Assembly (NCBI GenBank): GCA_032622095.1
Contig: CP136066.1
Span: 63,952,609-64,016,608 of the forward strand
Source: Siphonodentalium dalli
Lineage: Eukaryota > Mollusca > Scaphopoda > Gadilida > Siphonodentaliidae
Length of the DNA stretch: 64,000 nt
Direction: 5' to 3'
In this document: positions 20,920-32,740 of the stretch, piece after piece
How positions within the stretch are numbered: the stretch's first letter is position 1
Layout: every line of letters begins with the position of its first letter
Notes under the pieces: model-generated
Databases searched by the model: none
What the model was told of the DNA's origin: nothing
The model's input: only the letters and a program-made list of their open reading frames with translations
Made by a program: the position numbers and the translations under genes

Positions 20920-22170
20920 TATAGCATACGGAAGTCAGCCCTGCGCAAAGTCGACCCCATACGAATGCGGTCCCACGCGAAGACAGCCCAAGAGAAGTCG
21001 GCCCCATATACATGTATAACAGAACTATTGTTTAAAATCACTTTTGTGACATACAAATATGAAACTGATAATAATAATGACAAAATAACATAACAAATGA
21101 TAATACAATTAACAATTATTTCATACGGCATCACTGTCTCTCACTAGTTGCACAGGGGGATTAACTTTGCTTCGGTATGGCAGCAACGATTCATCATGAA
21201 TTGAATTCAATGTATCGCGATACACTTTCAAACGATACGTGCATTGTGTCATGTGTAACGCGATACAGGAAATCAAGTAATGTCTGAAGATGGGCTAGTG
21301 TAAGAAAAAGCAAAACCTGCAATTACATGTGTATCTCTCAAGTTTACATGTATACTACTACATGTGTAGTTTGTATATTTGACTCATCTAGTGAACAATG
21401 AAACCCCATTTTAGTTTCTCGTATACTAGTATATTTCATTACCGGCTCTACTTAGGCTGCCTCACCACTCTCTATTTTCTTGAATGCAGGGTCGATGTGT
21501 TCAAGTGGTATGTACGGCAATACCAAGATGAGTTTGAAAAAGTCGTTGATAGGGCCAGACTTTTAGTATGTTGTCGCCAGGCCGAAATCTGGGATCTTTC
21601 GCCACACTGCTTGGTCCCAGTGGAAGTTGCATTTGTGGATGTTGATGTCAGGGAAGGCTGTTGTCACAGTGTTGTACAATGTAGCTGCTTTCCATATTGC
21701 ACTTTCAAAATCTACTGTCATTCTGTTGTCATAATGTCGCTGAAGGTGTATAACTCTTTAAAGGATTACACCGGTGTAATTTTTCTCAGTCATTATCGAT
21801 GCCCACTAATCCACTGAGCATGTTGCCGAAAAGATTTTATTGATACATGTAGGCCGCCCCTAACTGAAGTTAAGGCGATCATGCGATTAAATATAACATT
21901 ATGGATTATGCAGTCTGAATCGTTAAACTTCCTTCATGTGACATCATATGAAGGACTACTAGCGAGACATAGTGTCAAACATGAAAGGCTGTCTCAATTG
22001 GCTTTTATCTTCTGATTGTTTATACAGAAACGGCTGGACCATCGGAGCTGAAAATTTGCACATTTCACAATTAGCCAACATATTAAATTTCTATCTCAAT
22101 CAAATTTATAATGCTGATTTAATCACTTCTAATTAATGGGGCCATCTTCGTATGGGGCCGACTTCTCCAG
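20920..22170 (-). mobile_element. Decayed Mutator-like (MULE) element
   Basis: A MULE transposase remnant (21452-21736) lies between a perfect 17-bp inverted pair, GAGAAGTCGGCCCCATA at 20992-21008 and its complement at 22151-22167. Several related GAAGTCGRCCCCATACG-like motifs are clustered at 20930-21010. No 9-bp target duplication was verified, so these borders are tentative. Confidence 0.5.
21452..21736 (-). pseudogene. MULE transposase domain fragment
   Basis: The minus-strand reading gives MTVDFESAIWKAA, then FPDINIHKCNFHWDQAVWRK (signature region where MULE transposases have a C-x2-H with FHF.QA..RK), IPDFGLATTY, a stop, then FFKLILVLPYIPLEHIDP. This matches the order of motifs in MULE/FLYWCH-associated transposases. 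One in-frame stop and no intact flanking domains make it a relic. The 139-aa plus-strand ORF over it is its antisense shadow. Confidence 0.75.
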
Positions 22171-22993
22171 ATACCGATTTATATCAATATCAGTCATTAA
22201 ATCATCAGCCTTTTCAAAACAAAACATACACCTGTAGTCTGTAGGCTAGCTACTAGCCCCTTCGGGGCGTAAGTTGATAGACATTTCAGGTGATGGCGTA
22301 ATAGAGTTATCTCTCTTCAATCTACATAACTGTGTGTATATATAGTACATTGTAGCATTCGATTGTGTGACGCAGTAATGGGACGTTTCAGCAACGCTGG
22401 TGGGTACGCTTACATGTGCGGAAACACAGATCAAAGGCCCATCCAAGTTTGAGGTCCACTGTGCGCAGGTCAAAGGCTGATTTCAGGTCTACTGTGGCTT
22501 CGCATGTAGAGGGTGACGTTACGATATAAAATACATGTGTTTGTATAATATAGTACATTGTAGGATTCTACCCCATCTGATGGGGGTGCGCCGACAAGTC
22601 AATGGCGGAATTTACTCATAACATACATATTACTAGCTGTAGAACTAGAACTTGTAGAAGGCCCCATGAAATATTGAACTTCGGAAGGAGCACTTTTTAT
22701 CATTTTTGGTAAAATTTAGAGAGTGGGTTATAATAATTAATATAGAACACCTACCGGTATATAAATTGTCATAGTTGAGTTTGTGGGTTAATAATAATAT
22801 GAAGCCATTGAACTTGAAGCCCGAAGGTGTGGCCTGTGCCGCTGTGGGCGTGTTCACCAGTTGGGCAACTTGCAAGTAGTCACATCCCCCCCCCCATTAC
22901 TCGATCTGATTCTATGTGAGTAATTCTGATATATAAACTGCAAGAGATTGGTTTAGTGACTGTTTAGTTAATTATTAAACATTACCATTTCAG
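22171..22993. other. Gene-free stretch
   Basis: No exon or RNA gene is supported. GTATATATAGTACATTGTAG-like text appears twice (about 22333 and 22546). A C10 run sits near 22886. Confidence 0.4.
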
Positions 22994-23063
22994 TGAAACA
23001 GCTCCAGGACCTCCAACTCGGAGTCCCAGTCGAAATGGAAATGATGACGGAAATCCCATCTAA
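22994..23063 (+). CDS. Candidate terminal exon, unknown gene
   Basis: An acceptor-like TTACCATTTCAG precedes a short, locally GC-rich reading (after one phase base) ETAPGPPTRSPSRNGNDDGN, then PI and TAA. Its Pro/Ser/Asn/Asp composition suits a disordered C-terminus. No matching upstream exon was found and no family is recognised. An alternative frame stays open longer (MKQLQDLQLGV...). Low confidence. Confidence 0.22.
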
Positions 23064-23362
23064 TTTTGGCAATCCAATTTCGTCAAGAGATATTCACAAA
23101 ACAGTAAACTATATTGGACAATGTCACAGTACAATATTGTTGTATTCATCTCGATGTGTCTTCGAATTAGTATATATCGCCTGTTGTTATATAATCATTT
23201 TTAATTTCAAGAATTTAATTCGGATCAATAAATTTCCCAGGTCTATTCAAGTGAATTACTCCGAGTAAGGGTGTATTCGATTGCTCATACAGAGCATAAC
23301 AAAATGCAAATGCATACTCCGGCATTTCTACCGTTCTATCCGGCGAAGCGTTTGTTCTAGCT

Positions 23363-23410
23363 GCAAAACAGAGTTCAGTCCCCTCGCTACGCTATGTCTT
23401 GTAAGTTCAT
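23363..23410 (+). repeat. Family F terminus fragment
   Basis: ACAGAGTTCAGTCCCCTCGC matches the left end of the family F elements at 36.6 and 45.8 kb. The rest of the element is absent. Confidence 0.5.
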
Positions 23411-23579
23411 CATTCGGCAAACATCGTCAGATTCCGTACCTTTTAAGAGGTCATAGATCGATGAGTCCAGAATGGTATGTGCATGTTTAAAGTTGTCAAA
23501 GCAGTTCCGTCTGAGCCAGAGACGAGACTTTGTTATAAGCTTATATATATATGTATTATGTATCAATTGGACGGCAACA

Positions 23580-24218
23580 TTCTTCAAACAGTCACGACAA
23601 CCCCTACTTGGGCATCACATTATCAGACGACTTAACCTGGGCCACACACATCAAGAAGACAGCAGAGAAGGCTAGCTGTTCAATGGGTCTTATCAGACGG
23701 AACATTCGACATGCACCTAAGACCTGCAAAAAAAAGCTTACATCGCACTTTCACGATCCACCATGGACTATGTGATGCTGTCGTTTGGGACCCTCACCAC
23801 CAGACCGACATTACCAGACAAGAGAAGGTGCAAACAAGGGCTGCACGCTTCATTAAATACAAATACAGACGAGCTGATGAATCAGTACAGGCATTCTGTC
23901 CGAGCTAAAGTTTCCACCCTTGACTGAAGGATGAAGGAAAGAACATCGGCTGTAAAATATCATAAAATAGTTAAAGGGTTGGTCCCAGCCCTACACAAGC
24001 CTTACTATCTAAAACACAAGAAGAAAGACACAACCAAAATAAAACCAACAAAATTAGAGGACAGTGTCAGTCAAAATCCGGTGGAGAAGGAGGTGTTTAA
24101 CAACACAAAATCGTTCGAGTTGAGTGGAACCACCTGGAACAGTCGGTTGTGGAGATCAGTGACACTGAAAGATGTTTATCTGCTCTGCGAAGGGAATAAC
24201 CAGACACTGATCATGTAG
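23580..24218 (+). pseudogene. LINE reverse transcriptase C-terminal remnant (CR1/L2-like)
   Basis: Three overlapping frames together show the order typical of the RT thumb and downstream region in CR1/L2-type LINEs: NPYLGITLSDDLTWATHIKK, CSMGLIRRNIRHAP, VVWDPHHQTDITRQEKVQTR, AARFIKYKYR, then KYHKIVKGLVPALHKPYY and a tail ending WNSRLWRSVTLKDVYLLC. At least two frameshifts and a stop separate the pieces, and the catalytic palm is missing. About 130 bp downstream is probably LINE 3' UTR. Confidence 0.75.
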
Positions 24219-24349
24219 CAGCGCTAGCATCTACCATTCTAACATCATCATCCTCCTCCTCCACCAATGCGCCTAACGCCGTAATCGGCTCCTGCATTGT
24301 ATAAATTTATACAGATATACATGTATCGGTTTATAATAGATATATACAT

Positions 24350-25262
24350 GTCGCGTGTTGTTCATACGTGTTAACGTGTTCATATTATGTTTTAAATACA
24401 TGTATAATCCTACAAGACAGTGTATATGCATTGTGTGGAGTATTGGTATCGACGAAAACTTTATCTATTTCTATTTTTATGTCAATATTTCTGACATATT
24501 TAAAGAAAATTCATACAGGACCTGCGCATTTTACTGAAAACAGTAGGGATATGCAGACTAACCATCCCATGATTCAGAATTTATTCTGGTTCAAATAGTC
24601 ATGAAATGACGAAAATTTCGCTTGTTTCAAGAATTCTTAAAAAATATTGTCCCTACCAAATTCAAAATAATTCGCAATAAGCATCACGACCATCAGAGAC
24701 GAGGAGAGATTTCCGGAAAAGAGTTCGTCGATGCTAACGATGCGCATGTGGCGAGTGAATAGAAAGTAAAGAAATAGCGAGCGCTCAGATGCATATAGTA
24801 ATTAGGGAGCAAGTTGATGATGCAATTATAAATCCAGAATATATATTGAATTCCGTGCTATGTAGAATATCCTACAGGTTATGTATATGTTATATTCATG
24901 GCATGAATTGAATGATAACACCTTTATAGACTCACTATATATAGCTGAAACAGGCCCCCGATGGGAGCCTTTATTCAGCGTCGAGTGGCCTGCTGTGTGC
25001 GCTTTGCATACATTTGGACCTAAATATTCACATATAGGTTCATATTCTAAAATAAGCCCATAGTGAGATTATTTACATTTTGGTGGGTGTTTTTTGTTTT
25101 TTTTATTATTAATTTAAAAATAAAATTTAAATTTAAAATTTTGAAACCACACGTCCAATTATAAACATAGACAATAATGATATCAATAATGTAATTTCCG
25201 CAACACCGTTTACAATTGCCACTTCCCACACAACTTATCCAGCCACAATAATCACATTTTAC
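24350..25262. other. Gene-free AT-rich stretch
   Basis: Contains no exon or repeat that I can delimit. Short ORFs here are AT-rich and without recognisable motifs. Confidence 0.4.
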
Positions 25263-25810
25263 TACGCCACAGGCTTGATTGGGCGTTGGGAATCCTCGTA
25301 CACTATATAGGTCGTCGCTTTGTGAGGGCGTTCAATAGACTCTCTGACGCAAAGAAATAAAATCGATGAAGCTATCTGCTCACCGCGGGCTGCGTATCGA
25401 ACGATTCTTGGACGAAAGCTCAGGCGGAATAATAAGCTCTGGTAACGTGCGATGCCGCAAAGATAATCGCGATGCCAGAAGAAAATCAGTAAACAATGTG
25501 ATCCAAAGAAGACCTAAGTATCTTCTATCAGAAGACTAGGGGAACAACAGGATCTATAATTACTGATGACCATAGTTTTATTTGGCATCAAAGTTCACTC
25601 AAAGGACTATAATTTCGGACTAAAACAAAGTTGTTTACGCGGATTATCTCGTTTGTAGTTTGTGATTTGTCAGCATTCCCTAAAAACTGAAGAAATAATT
25701 GTTGGACCTGGTGTTATAGTCAGAACCGACGTGGATGTGGAAAAACGAAAGGTGCGGTGCGGTGGCAATGTGTATTTCATCGATGAGGTGACTTGCCGAT
25801 TTGGGTTAAT
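25263..25810 (+). promoter_or_regulatory. Probable promoter and 5' UTR of the TMEM196-like gene
   Basis: Base composition rises in GC relative to the flanks. A TATA-like CACTATATAGG at about 25299 lies about 510 bp before the start codon. The transcript start is not determinable from sequence alone. An ATG with a near-immediate stop lies just upstream of the chosen start. Confidence 0.3.
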
Positions 25811-25960
25811 ATGATGCGGCTCGTTGTTAAAGCCGTGTTGGTCGTTTCCGGCTTTCACTTCTTCCTCGGCTTGATTAGTGTTACGGTCGGGGTTGTATCC
25901 AGTATTAAATCGGAGGTGTGGGTTGCCCACAGTGTGTCCCCGATATGGAGTGGCGGCTTT
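25811..25960 (+). CDS. TMEM196: TMEM196-like four-pass protein, exon 1
   Basis: First of three coding exons (25811-25960, 34702-34758, 36231-36587; all phase 0, GT-AG) giving 187 aa. It starts MMRLVVKAVLVV; an in-frame TGA lies upstream. TM1 is about residues 8-30, then a short loop ends SVSPIWSGGF. The phrase SP-[IV]-WSG followed by a C-x-KKSG motif in exon 2 and a CRLA motif after TM4 is the pattern I know from vertebrate TMEM196, a small tetraspanning protein of the CD20-like fold. Length and start position also fit. The function is poorly known. The donor is GTGAGT. Orthology should be confirmed by alignment. Confidence 0.82.
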
Positions 25961-26301
25961 GTGAGTATTTTATAGTGTGTTATTACTTCATTTTTATTTT
26001 TATTTGATTTGGTTTATTTGACGATGAACAAGTACAGATATGGTATAACTGCAAATGATAACAACATAATAGTACAATATAGCTGTTTTAGTACAGTTGA
26101 CTACTATTATTTAACAACAAATTCCCCACTAAAAAATACTGGTTGGAATAGTAAGCAATGAGAATAATTTCAACCGATGTCATGTGCGGTGTAAAAGTTC
26201 CAACTATTGTTGTGTCAGGCATGACATTTCCAAATGTTCAACATTTTGACCAAAGTTGGGGGGTACACCCCAATTTTAACCCCCTGTCCCAGCTTTTCAG
26301 T

Positions 26302-27030
26302 GTGCGATAAATAATGGTTGTTGACGTTCTGCTAGTTGAACTAACGACAGCCCATACAACAGATCAAACGGCGTGAATCCATGCACGATAGCTGTTCTAT
26401 ATGCTGCATCGTTATCATTAATTTTTCATGGAACAAATAACTGAAATCACGTCCGCCACCTCTATCACCGTGCTTCCCGTGGGGAGACCACAGCGCTCTC
26501 TTGATTCGACATGCGTCTATATAAAGAACCGAGTATGGAATGTAATATAAATACATGTATTCGTTCTGCTCAAATAATGTCACATATCGTTGGCTCATGA
26601 ATTACCTATATACCATTGGATTTTAGTGGCATCTGTATACAATCATGCATTTCAAACAAATATACCCACTTTTCCATAAATGTAAATCAGAAGATCAACT
26701 ATATAGTACTAGTTATCAGCTGATATATAAACTGAAAATTCCAGGAGGGTGGTAATCTGATCGACCACCACTTTTTAAGTATGCAGTATACGAACGATAA
26801 ATATAATGGTTGTTGACGTTCCATGACAGTTGCGCTCACGTCTATACAGCCCGGCCTACAGATCAAACGGCGTGAATCCATGATAGCTGTTCTATGATGC
26901 CTCGTTAGCATTAATGTTTCATGGAACAAATCACTGAAATCACGACCATCACCGCGCCATCTCCGCGTGAATCCCGGGCCACAGCGCTGCCTCCGTTCGA
27001 CGTATATACGTCTGATCGTAATTCTGCTTC
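26302..27030. repeat. Direct duplication (about 250 bp, spaced about 495 bp) in intron 1
   Basis: ATAATGGTTGTTGACGTTC, GATCAAACGGCGTGAATCCA, TTTTCATGGAACAAATAACT and CCACAGCGCT occur in the same order in 26302-26560 and 26797-27030. Probably two copies of a repeat or a segmental duplication. ORFs read through both are not conserved. Confidence 0.7.
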
Positions 27031-27322
27031 GTGACGGTCGATATATTGACCGAGTCTATTGACTTGAGTATAATCGCTTGGATACACAGTTTCTATGATG
27101 AGATCGCTTCCAAGTATACTTCTGATCGATAGGGAAATGAAATGTTTTCTAATCGGGCTGGCAAAAAATCAATTCTTCCGACGAAAGAGAGAAAGAGAGT
27201 ATTGTGCAGTTGGCTGTCAACACCCGGCCTGGTTAAGTGGTATTGTTAATTTTCTATGATGATGGTGGGTTCTGTTGAGCTTAATCATAATTAATTACAT
27301 CTCTACCCTATTGCGCTTGTTC

Positions 27323-29982
27323 TTAACTCATTCAGTGCCGGCGACGTATATATACGTCGCCCAGAACATCTCGCTTAAAACATGCTCTACTGGGCGAAAA
27401 ACTCACTATTTCATTATTGGTGTACATGTTTAAAACACTGTGGATTACAAGTCACATCTTGGGATAATTTTCATCGGGGGGGGGGGTGAGTGGCGGCGGC
27501 TGGTATGTTTATACGCGCATGCGTAGATCCAATTTGTAAACCATGGCGTAGCCGAAGATATCTCCGTTCAAACGACGTATCGGGCAGCTCCGTACGTTGA
27601 GGCATTCGGGAGATAGAGCCGCCTGAATATAGGTGGTGAAAAATTGTGTGTTTTGTGGGCGTGACTAAAGTCTTGCAGAGTTCAAACTCTCTAAGAGGTC
27701 AACGTATACAGCGTCCAAATCTGTTAATTGGAGACCGATTTTGATTGCGTAAAAGGCGATTACTATCAAATCGGACATGCCCTAATCCATAGAACACTTT
27801 ATCGCCAAACGATCGAGGAACACCGATTTGGACAACGCGCACATTACGTCAATCAAAATATGTACCTTAAGGGGTTCGCCAAATTACAATGATAAATTAC
27901 TACAGGAAACATTGTCAATATATTGCTCTTACATGTTTTTAAGATATCGAACGGACATTTGGTAGTGAGGGGCTTTTCGATGTGCTGAATTCGATTGAAT
28001 TGTCACCGAGTTACTCTGATTGCCCAAATTTGTGTCATTGACGCCATACACGTAGCTACGTGTACCGCACGAACGGGGAACTATAGTATACGCCGCACAG
28101 CGAAAGTTAGTCCAAGTCTTCTGGTACTAAAACCAGCTAAGATATTGGGATGGCGATTTGCTGTTTTTAGTCCAAGCCCGCTTGCATACCAATCCTATCA
28201 CACGAGTTACGCCCACGATCTGTGGCGGGAATCTGTGGTGTATTTTACTCGATTTACCTAATGAATCAATACATGATGCTATATACATCGGAAAGAGAGA
28301 AATCTTATGGTCATAATGGTGTATAATAATCTAACTTTCATGTTAAATTACGCATAGAATATTCCGGTTGATTGTCACCAACATCGCTGTTTTTTTCTGT
28401 TTGTTTACTTAACTGAAAGCCGAACTCAGGTTCCGAAGAACCTCGGCATTGTCCGGTGTTTGTTCTGAGTATTCTAGTTTCCGTTTCTATATATAGCGCG
28501 GGGTTTTCCGAACAAAATGGTGAAAACCGATCGCCCCAAGTCCAGTTTCCAATGTGCTTTGAGAACAATTCCCGCACTAAAAACTTAATGACATAATGGA
28601 GGATCAGAAAGGTAGTTTTGTTGACAATTTTCGCAAGCAACTTGTCAAAATTGGAGCAAATTAGAACTCTTGTGTCTGACTTGCCATGCGTGTGATTTTC
28701 ATCCATGTGCATTTTGACTTTTGTGTTGATAAAATAATCGGAGAACCGAATCACACAGTTTCGAAATATAGTTCTTCCGTTTTAGTGGGACTTTTCAAAC
28801 TTAAGGTTAAAAATTTATACAAATTTTGTTTGATTTTTTGTGTGCTTAACAAGAGCAGTATATTGCTCTGTTCGCTTAGTATATATCTTAATTTCGCTGA
28901 AGTCCACCAAATGTGGGAAATGTAGCACCATATTATTTATTCTAATGGTCGTTGTGTTTACACTGTTTTAAACTTTGAGAGGGTTGTAATTCCCCGTAAT
29001 TTATTTAATGTATTACATTTATATCTTCAATGTTTAATTAATCTATTTATTTTTTATTTATTGACACACATAATTACGATTACAATGGAGAATTCATCGT
29101 AATTTGCGTGGTCAGTCGAAAATCTACGGAATATTTTCAACGGAAAATGCCGAACACAGTTCGCGAGGTCAACTGAGTTCGCATACTTTTAAAAATTTGT
29201 AAACATTGCGGTAAATGTCTCTTTTCGCATTAAATTACCGCTTTCAATTCACAACTGATGTGGGTTTCAGATCAAATAGCATGTCTTCTGCGGAAAATAT
29301 CCGTTTATTGTCGCAATTGTGATATTTTATTTGATATAATTGTGGTTTTATTTGAGCGGGTCACAAACGCTTAAGTCGTGTCATAAGAATGCATGGGCCA
29401 GGAACTCGGACTAAAGACCGGCACCTCCATCCCAATATCTTAGCCGGTTTTAGTACGAGAAGACTTGGACTAAGCGAAAGTACGATTGTTGTAGGCCTTT
29501 AGAACGGACACAATTGATTTTCAAATTGTTTTCAGTTTTGCAATTTGCTTTTCTAGGAAATCGGTTATTGTAAACGTCATCCCATTTAGAAAATTCGTTA
29601 GGTCTCACTATAATCACCCCCCCCCCCCCCAATTCCGATCTTTGCCATAACATAATGCTATGTTATTCCACCAGCAAAATTAATGCCTAAAACTACACAG
29701 AATATATTAGTTAGATCTGATGGCCACAAAAAACAACACATTTGCAATTTCATACAATCGGTGTTAATTTGAAGTATTCGTTGCCATGGCAACGTGAAAG
29801 TTTGGAGCTGTGATGAACCTGTATTACCGGAATTGGACTTTTAAAGAACTTCTTGAGTAGGGCCTATACTATCAATGTTTGCTGTCAATTCAATTCTTTC
29901 CAATATTGAATAATCAAAGTAAATATCTAGTTAGTGTAAATGATAGCTTTCCCCCCAGGAAACCTGGCACTGAATGAGTTAA
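27323..29982. mobile_element. TTAA-bounded 2.66-kb element (piggyBac-like, non-autonomous)
   Basis: TTAACTCATTCAGTGCC (27323-27339) and GGCACTGAATGAGTTAA (29966-29982) are perfect 17-bp inverted ends including TTAA. Next to the left end is the palindrome GGCGACGTATATATACGTCG. No transposase reading is visible inside. An internal inverted pair (28108-28156 with 29426-29477) may be a second nested element. The 138-aa minus ORF at 28338-28754 has no recognisable domain. C14 and G11 runs occur near 29617 and 27478. Confidence 0.65.
28108..29477. mobile_element. Inverted pair, possible nested transposon
   Basis: TTAGTCCAAGTCTTCTGGTA...AAGATATTGGGATGG at the left and its reverse complement at the right form arms of about 48 bp, 1.37 kb apart. 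A single copy of the arm lies at 15958-16012. No coding content was recognised between. Confidence 0.5.
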
Positions 29983-30105
29983 TCGCAAATATACCCATAA
30001 CACGTTTTCACCCATCGAAGACCAAGTGAGGTTCATAATCAGATTGGGCTGGTTGTTTTATGTTTTCTAACAGAATCTCACCGGACAGTCACCCTACAGA
30101 CTATA

Positions 30106-30564
30106 TGTGACCCGCCATATCAAATCCAGTCGTAAGTCGGGATTTTTTTTACCCTGTGCCAATGCATTCTCTTATATATGCGAGTCGACCATAGGTCGCC
30201 CCGCATATATAAGAGAATGCATTGGCCTAATAATTTTTTATCATTTTTTTAAAATAAATATTTCTTACAATTTTTAGGACATAAAATAAAAAACACCCAT
30301 TACCCTGCATGGAGCCCACACATATATAGAAGCATATAGAAGAGTGTCGTCTGCTCATGTTTGTCTGGGGCTCTGTATGGGTGAAATTATACAATTGTTA
30401 AAGAATACAAGAAAAAATTATTAAAATTGTAAAAAATTGTTAGGCCAATGCATTCTCTTATATATGCGAGGCGACCTATGGTCGACTCGCACACATAAGA
30501 GAATGCATTGGCACAGGGTAAAACAATCCCGACTTACGACTGGATTGTATATGGCGGGTCACAT
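30106..30564. mobile_element. MITE with TATGTGACCCGCCAT ends and the family B core
   Basis: Terminal inverted repeats of about 50 bp (ATGTGACCCGCCATATC, CCAGTCGTAAGTCGGGATT) enclose the same CCTGTGCCAATGCATTCTC...GAATGCATTGGCACAGGG double-hairpin core found in family B, but the ends are unrelated to the TTAACCC family. The spacer between the hairpins is also different. Confidence 0.75.
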
Positions 30565-31069
30565 ATTCTATAAGACTTAAGGGGGCTCTGTTTATATGGT
30601 GATCAATAATTGGGAGTTCAGATTCATGCTTCGGATTTGTACCACGGAGGGAGAGTGTGTGTGTATATATAGGGTCTCCGTTGGGTTGTCCAACTATCAC
30701 ATCCCTTAATTGGAATTGCATGGTTGGAAGATTGCAACTGGTACCTCAGTTTTCAACTTTTGGACATTTCAGGTTACTGACACAACATATGAACAGAAAT
30801 TAGACGGTTTGGTCTAAAGCAACATATTTCGCAATAAATAGGTTACCGTTAGCCGTTTTTGCACAGACGTTAAACCATCTATATATAATGTGATTATTGC
30901 ATAAATAAGTCGACAATGTCACCAAGCGACCACGTAATCCGACTGACTGTCTATCGTATAATTATGGTGGGTGAAAATATCGATCGTCGACATAAGGTCA
31001 GGATGTCCTCTGCAGTTGTTCCAGTACCTTCGTTTCTATATAATGCTATCATTGTCTACACTGCCTAAA

Positions 31070-31385
31070 AAGTTTTTGTTAATTAGAAAATATATCTTAA
31101 AACAAGAAAATATATCTTATATCAAGAACAGTTTCATGGTCATAAGAAAAATATTCTATACCTAGAATATTTTTTCTTGTGAGCACTACCACACTGGGAA
31201 ATGGGGTGGAATATTCTTATAACTAGAAATGATTTCTAATGAGCAAGAAAATATTTCTAGGGTGAACAATATTTATGTGCATAGTTTCTTAATTTCTTAT
31301 TATAAGAAAATATTTCTAAAATATGAGTATAACTATTTCTTGCAGGCGAGAAAACATTTCTTTTTCAAGAATTTTTTTTTTTAAA
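31070..31385. repeat. AAGAAAATAT/ATATTTCTT-rich region
   Basis: Repeated short motifs AAGAAAATAT and ATATTTCTT on both strands create many small potential hairpins. Low-complexity, non-coding. Confidence 0.5.
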
Positions 31386-31534
31386 TACAGAAAGTATACA
31401 TATAAAACAATATGAAACGTATACTGAAATTATTTTTAGACTGATTAATCTGCTTAGACACCATAAAGCCAATTTATATAGGTGTTATATAGCAGGAATT
31501 AATTAGATCGGGCCAATATATATTATAATCCTAT

Positions 31535-32030
31535 ATTAAAGGTATACTCAATCCGAACAGAGGGTCCCCATCTCAACAGATTCCAACAACAACAATCCGA
31601 TCAGAGGGTCCTATATTACTATTTCTTTGGCTTTGGGGGTAACAAATATTTGATTCGAGTCGAGGAACCCATCAAACAAAGCTCAGAGTTATTAGCTATT
31701 GATTTTTGAAATTTGTTATTTACTCGAGATGAGTACTAATAATTGCCTTCAACTGCCGTAATCTGCTCTGGATGTGTACACCAAAATCTATTCAAACAGA
31801 CAAGGGTGGATAACTCTAAAATCAAGTGGTAATAATAACGCAATTTTGACTGAGTTCTGGGCCAGATAGTATTCCCGATAATGAAAAATAATAGATTTCT
31901 AAAATCGATATCTAACAAATCTGAGCTTTGATGGGTGACTTCCTCGACTCGAATCAAATATTTTTGACACCCGAAGCCATTGAAATAGTAATTGAGAGGA
32001 GTGTTATCGGATTGAGTACCTTTAACTTAT
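31535..32030. mobile_element. Family D element, rearranged
   Basis: Carries AAAGGTATACTCAATCCGA, ATTCCAACAACAACAAT, GGCTTTGGGGGTAACAAATA, GAGTCGAGGAACCCATC and the closing GGATTGAGTACCTTTAA. The internal order is shuffled relative to 37778-38224, with the first end duplicated. Confidence 0.65.
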
Positions 32031-32404
32031 ATATATACCGGATGAACTAACAGAAATTTGTCTCAACTTCACATTTGTCCGAATTAAACTAAATGTCTGG
32101 TACTGGTTACATGTCAGAAAAAGTAGGTAGGTTGTGTTACACACCTGGTAGGTAGGCTGGGCCTTCCACAAAAAATTCGAACATCAAGCATACAATAAAT
32201 ATACACAATGAGACATGGACGCAGGATGATGGTGTACGATACCGCACGGACATCGACGATTAATTAGTAAATATGCATGTATAAATATAGCCGGTTGTTT
32301 TTATCAAGTTTTCTCCTTTGTGATGAATTCACTACCTCACCTCATGCAATAAGGGTGAAATAAGGGTGACTGAATTGAGAAGGGTGGGATTTTTTTGTAG
32401 ATTA

Positions 32405-32643
32405 GCAGAATTCATTTTCCATATAGAGAAACGTGAGAGATTTTGAAGATATAGGGAGGGTTAGAGTTTGGGAGGGAGAGCGAGCGAATGAGGGAGAGAG
32501 CGATGGAGAGAAGGGGATAAATAGAGAGAGAGAGAGAAAGAGAGAGAGAGATAGGAGAGAGCGAGCAAGCGATATATAGAGAGAGAGAGCGAGTGAGCGA
32601 GAGAGAGAGAGAGAGAGGGAGAGAGAGAGGAGATAGAGAGAGT

Positions 32644-32732
<89 letters not shown>

Positions 32733-32740
32733 AGTATTAG
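32405..32740. repeat. GA microsatellite
   Basis: (GA)n with interruptions from about 32521 and an uninterrupted run of about 85 bp ending at 32730. The Ser/Leu-rich minus-strand ORFs across it are artefacts. Confidence 0.95.

Noticed and set aside
21398-21817. 139-aa plus-strand ORF
   Set aside because: It is antisense to the MULE transposase relic, which gives a recognisable motif order on the minus strand.
22245-22600. Possible tRNA-derived SINE
   Set aside because: I looked for A-box and B-box motifs and found no convincing B box (GGTTCGANTCC) or A-rich tail.
28338-28754. 138-aa minus-strand ORF in TMEM196-like intron 1
   Set aside because: No recognisable domain, composition like the flanks, and it lies inside a TTAA-bounded element. 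It could be a decayed transposon gene, but nothing supports that.
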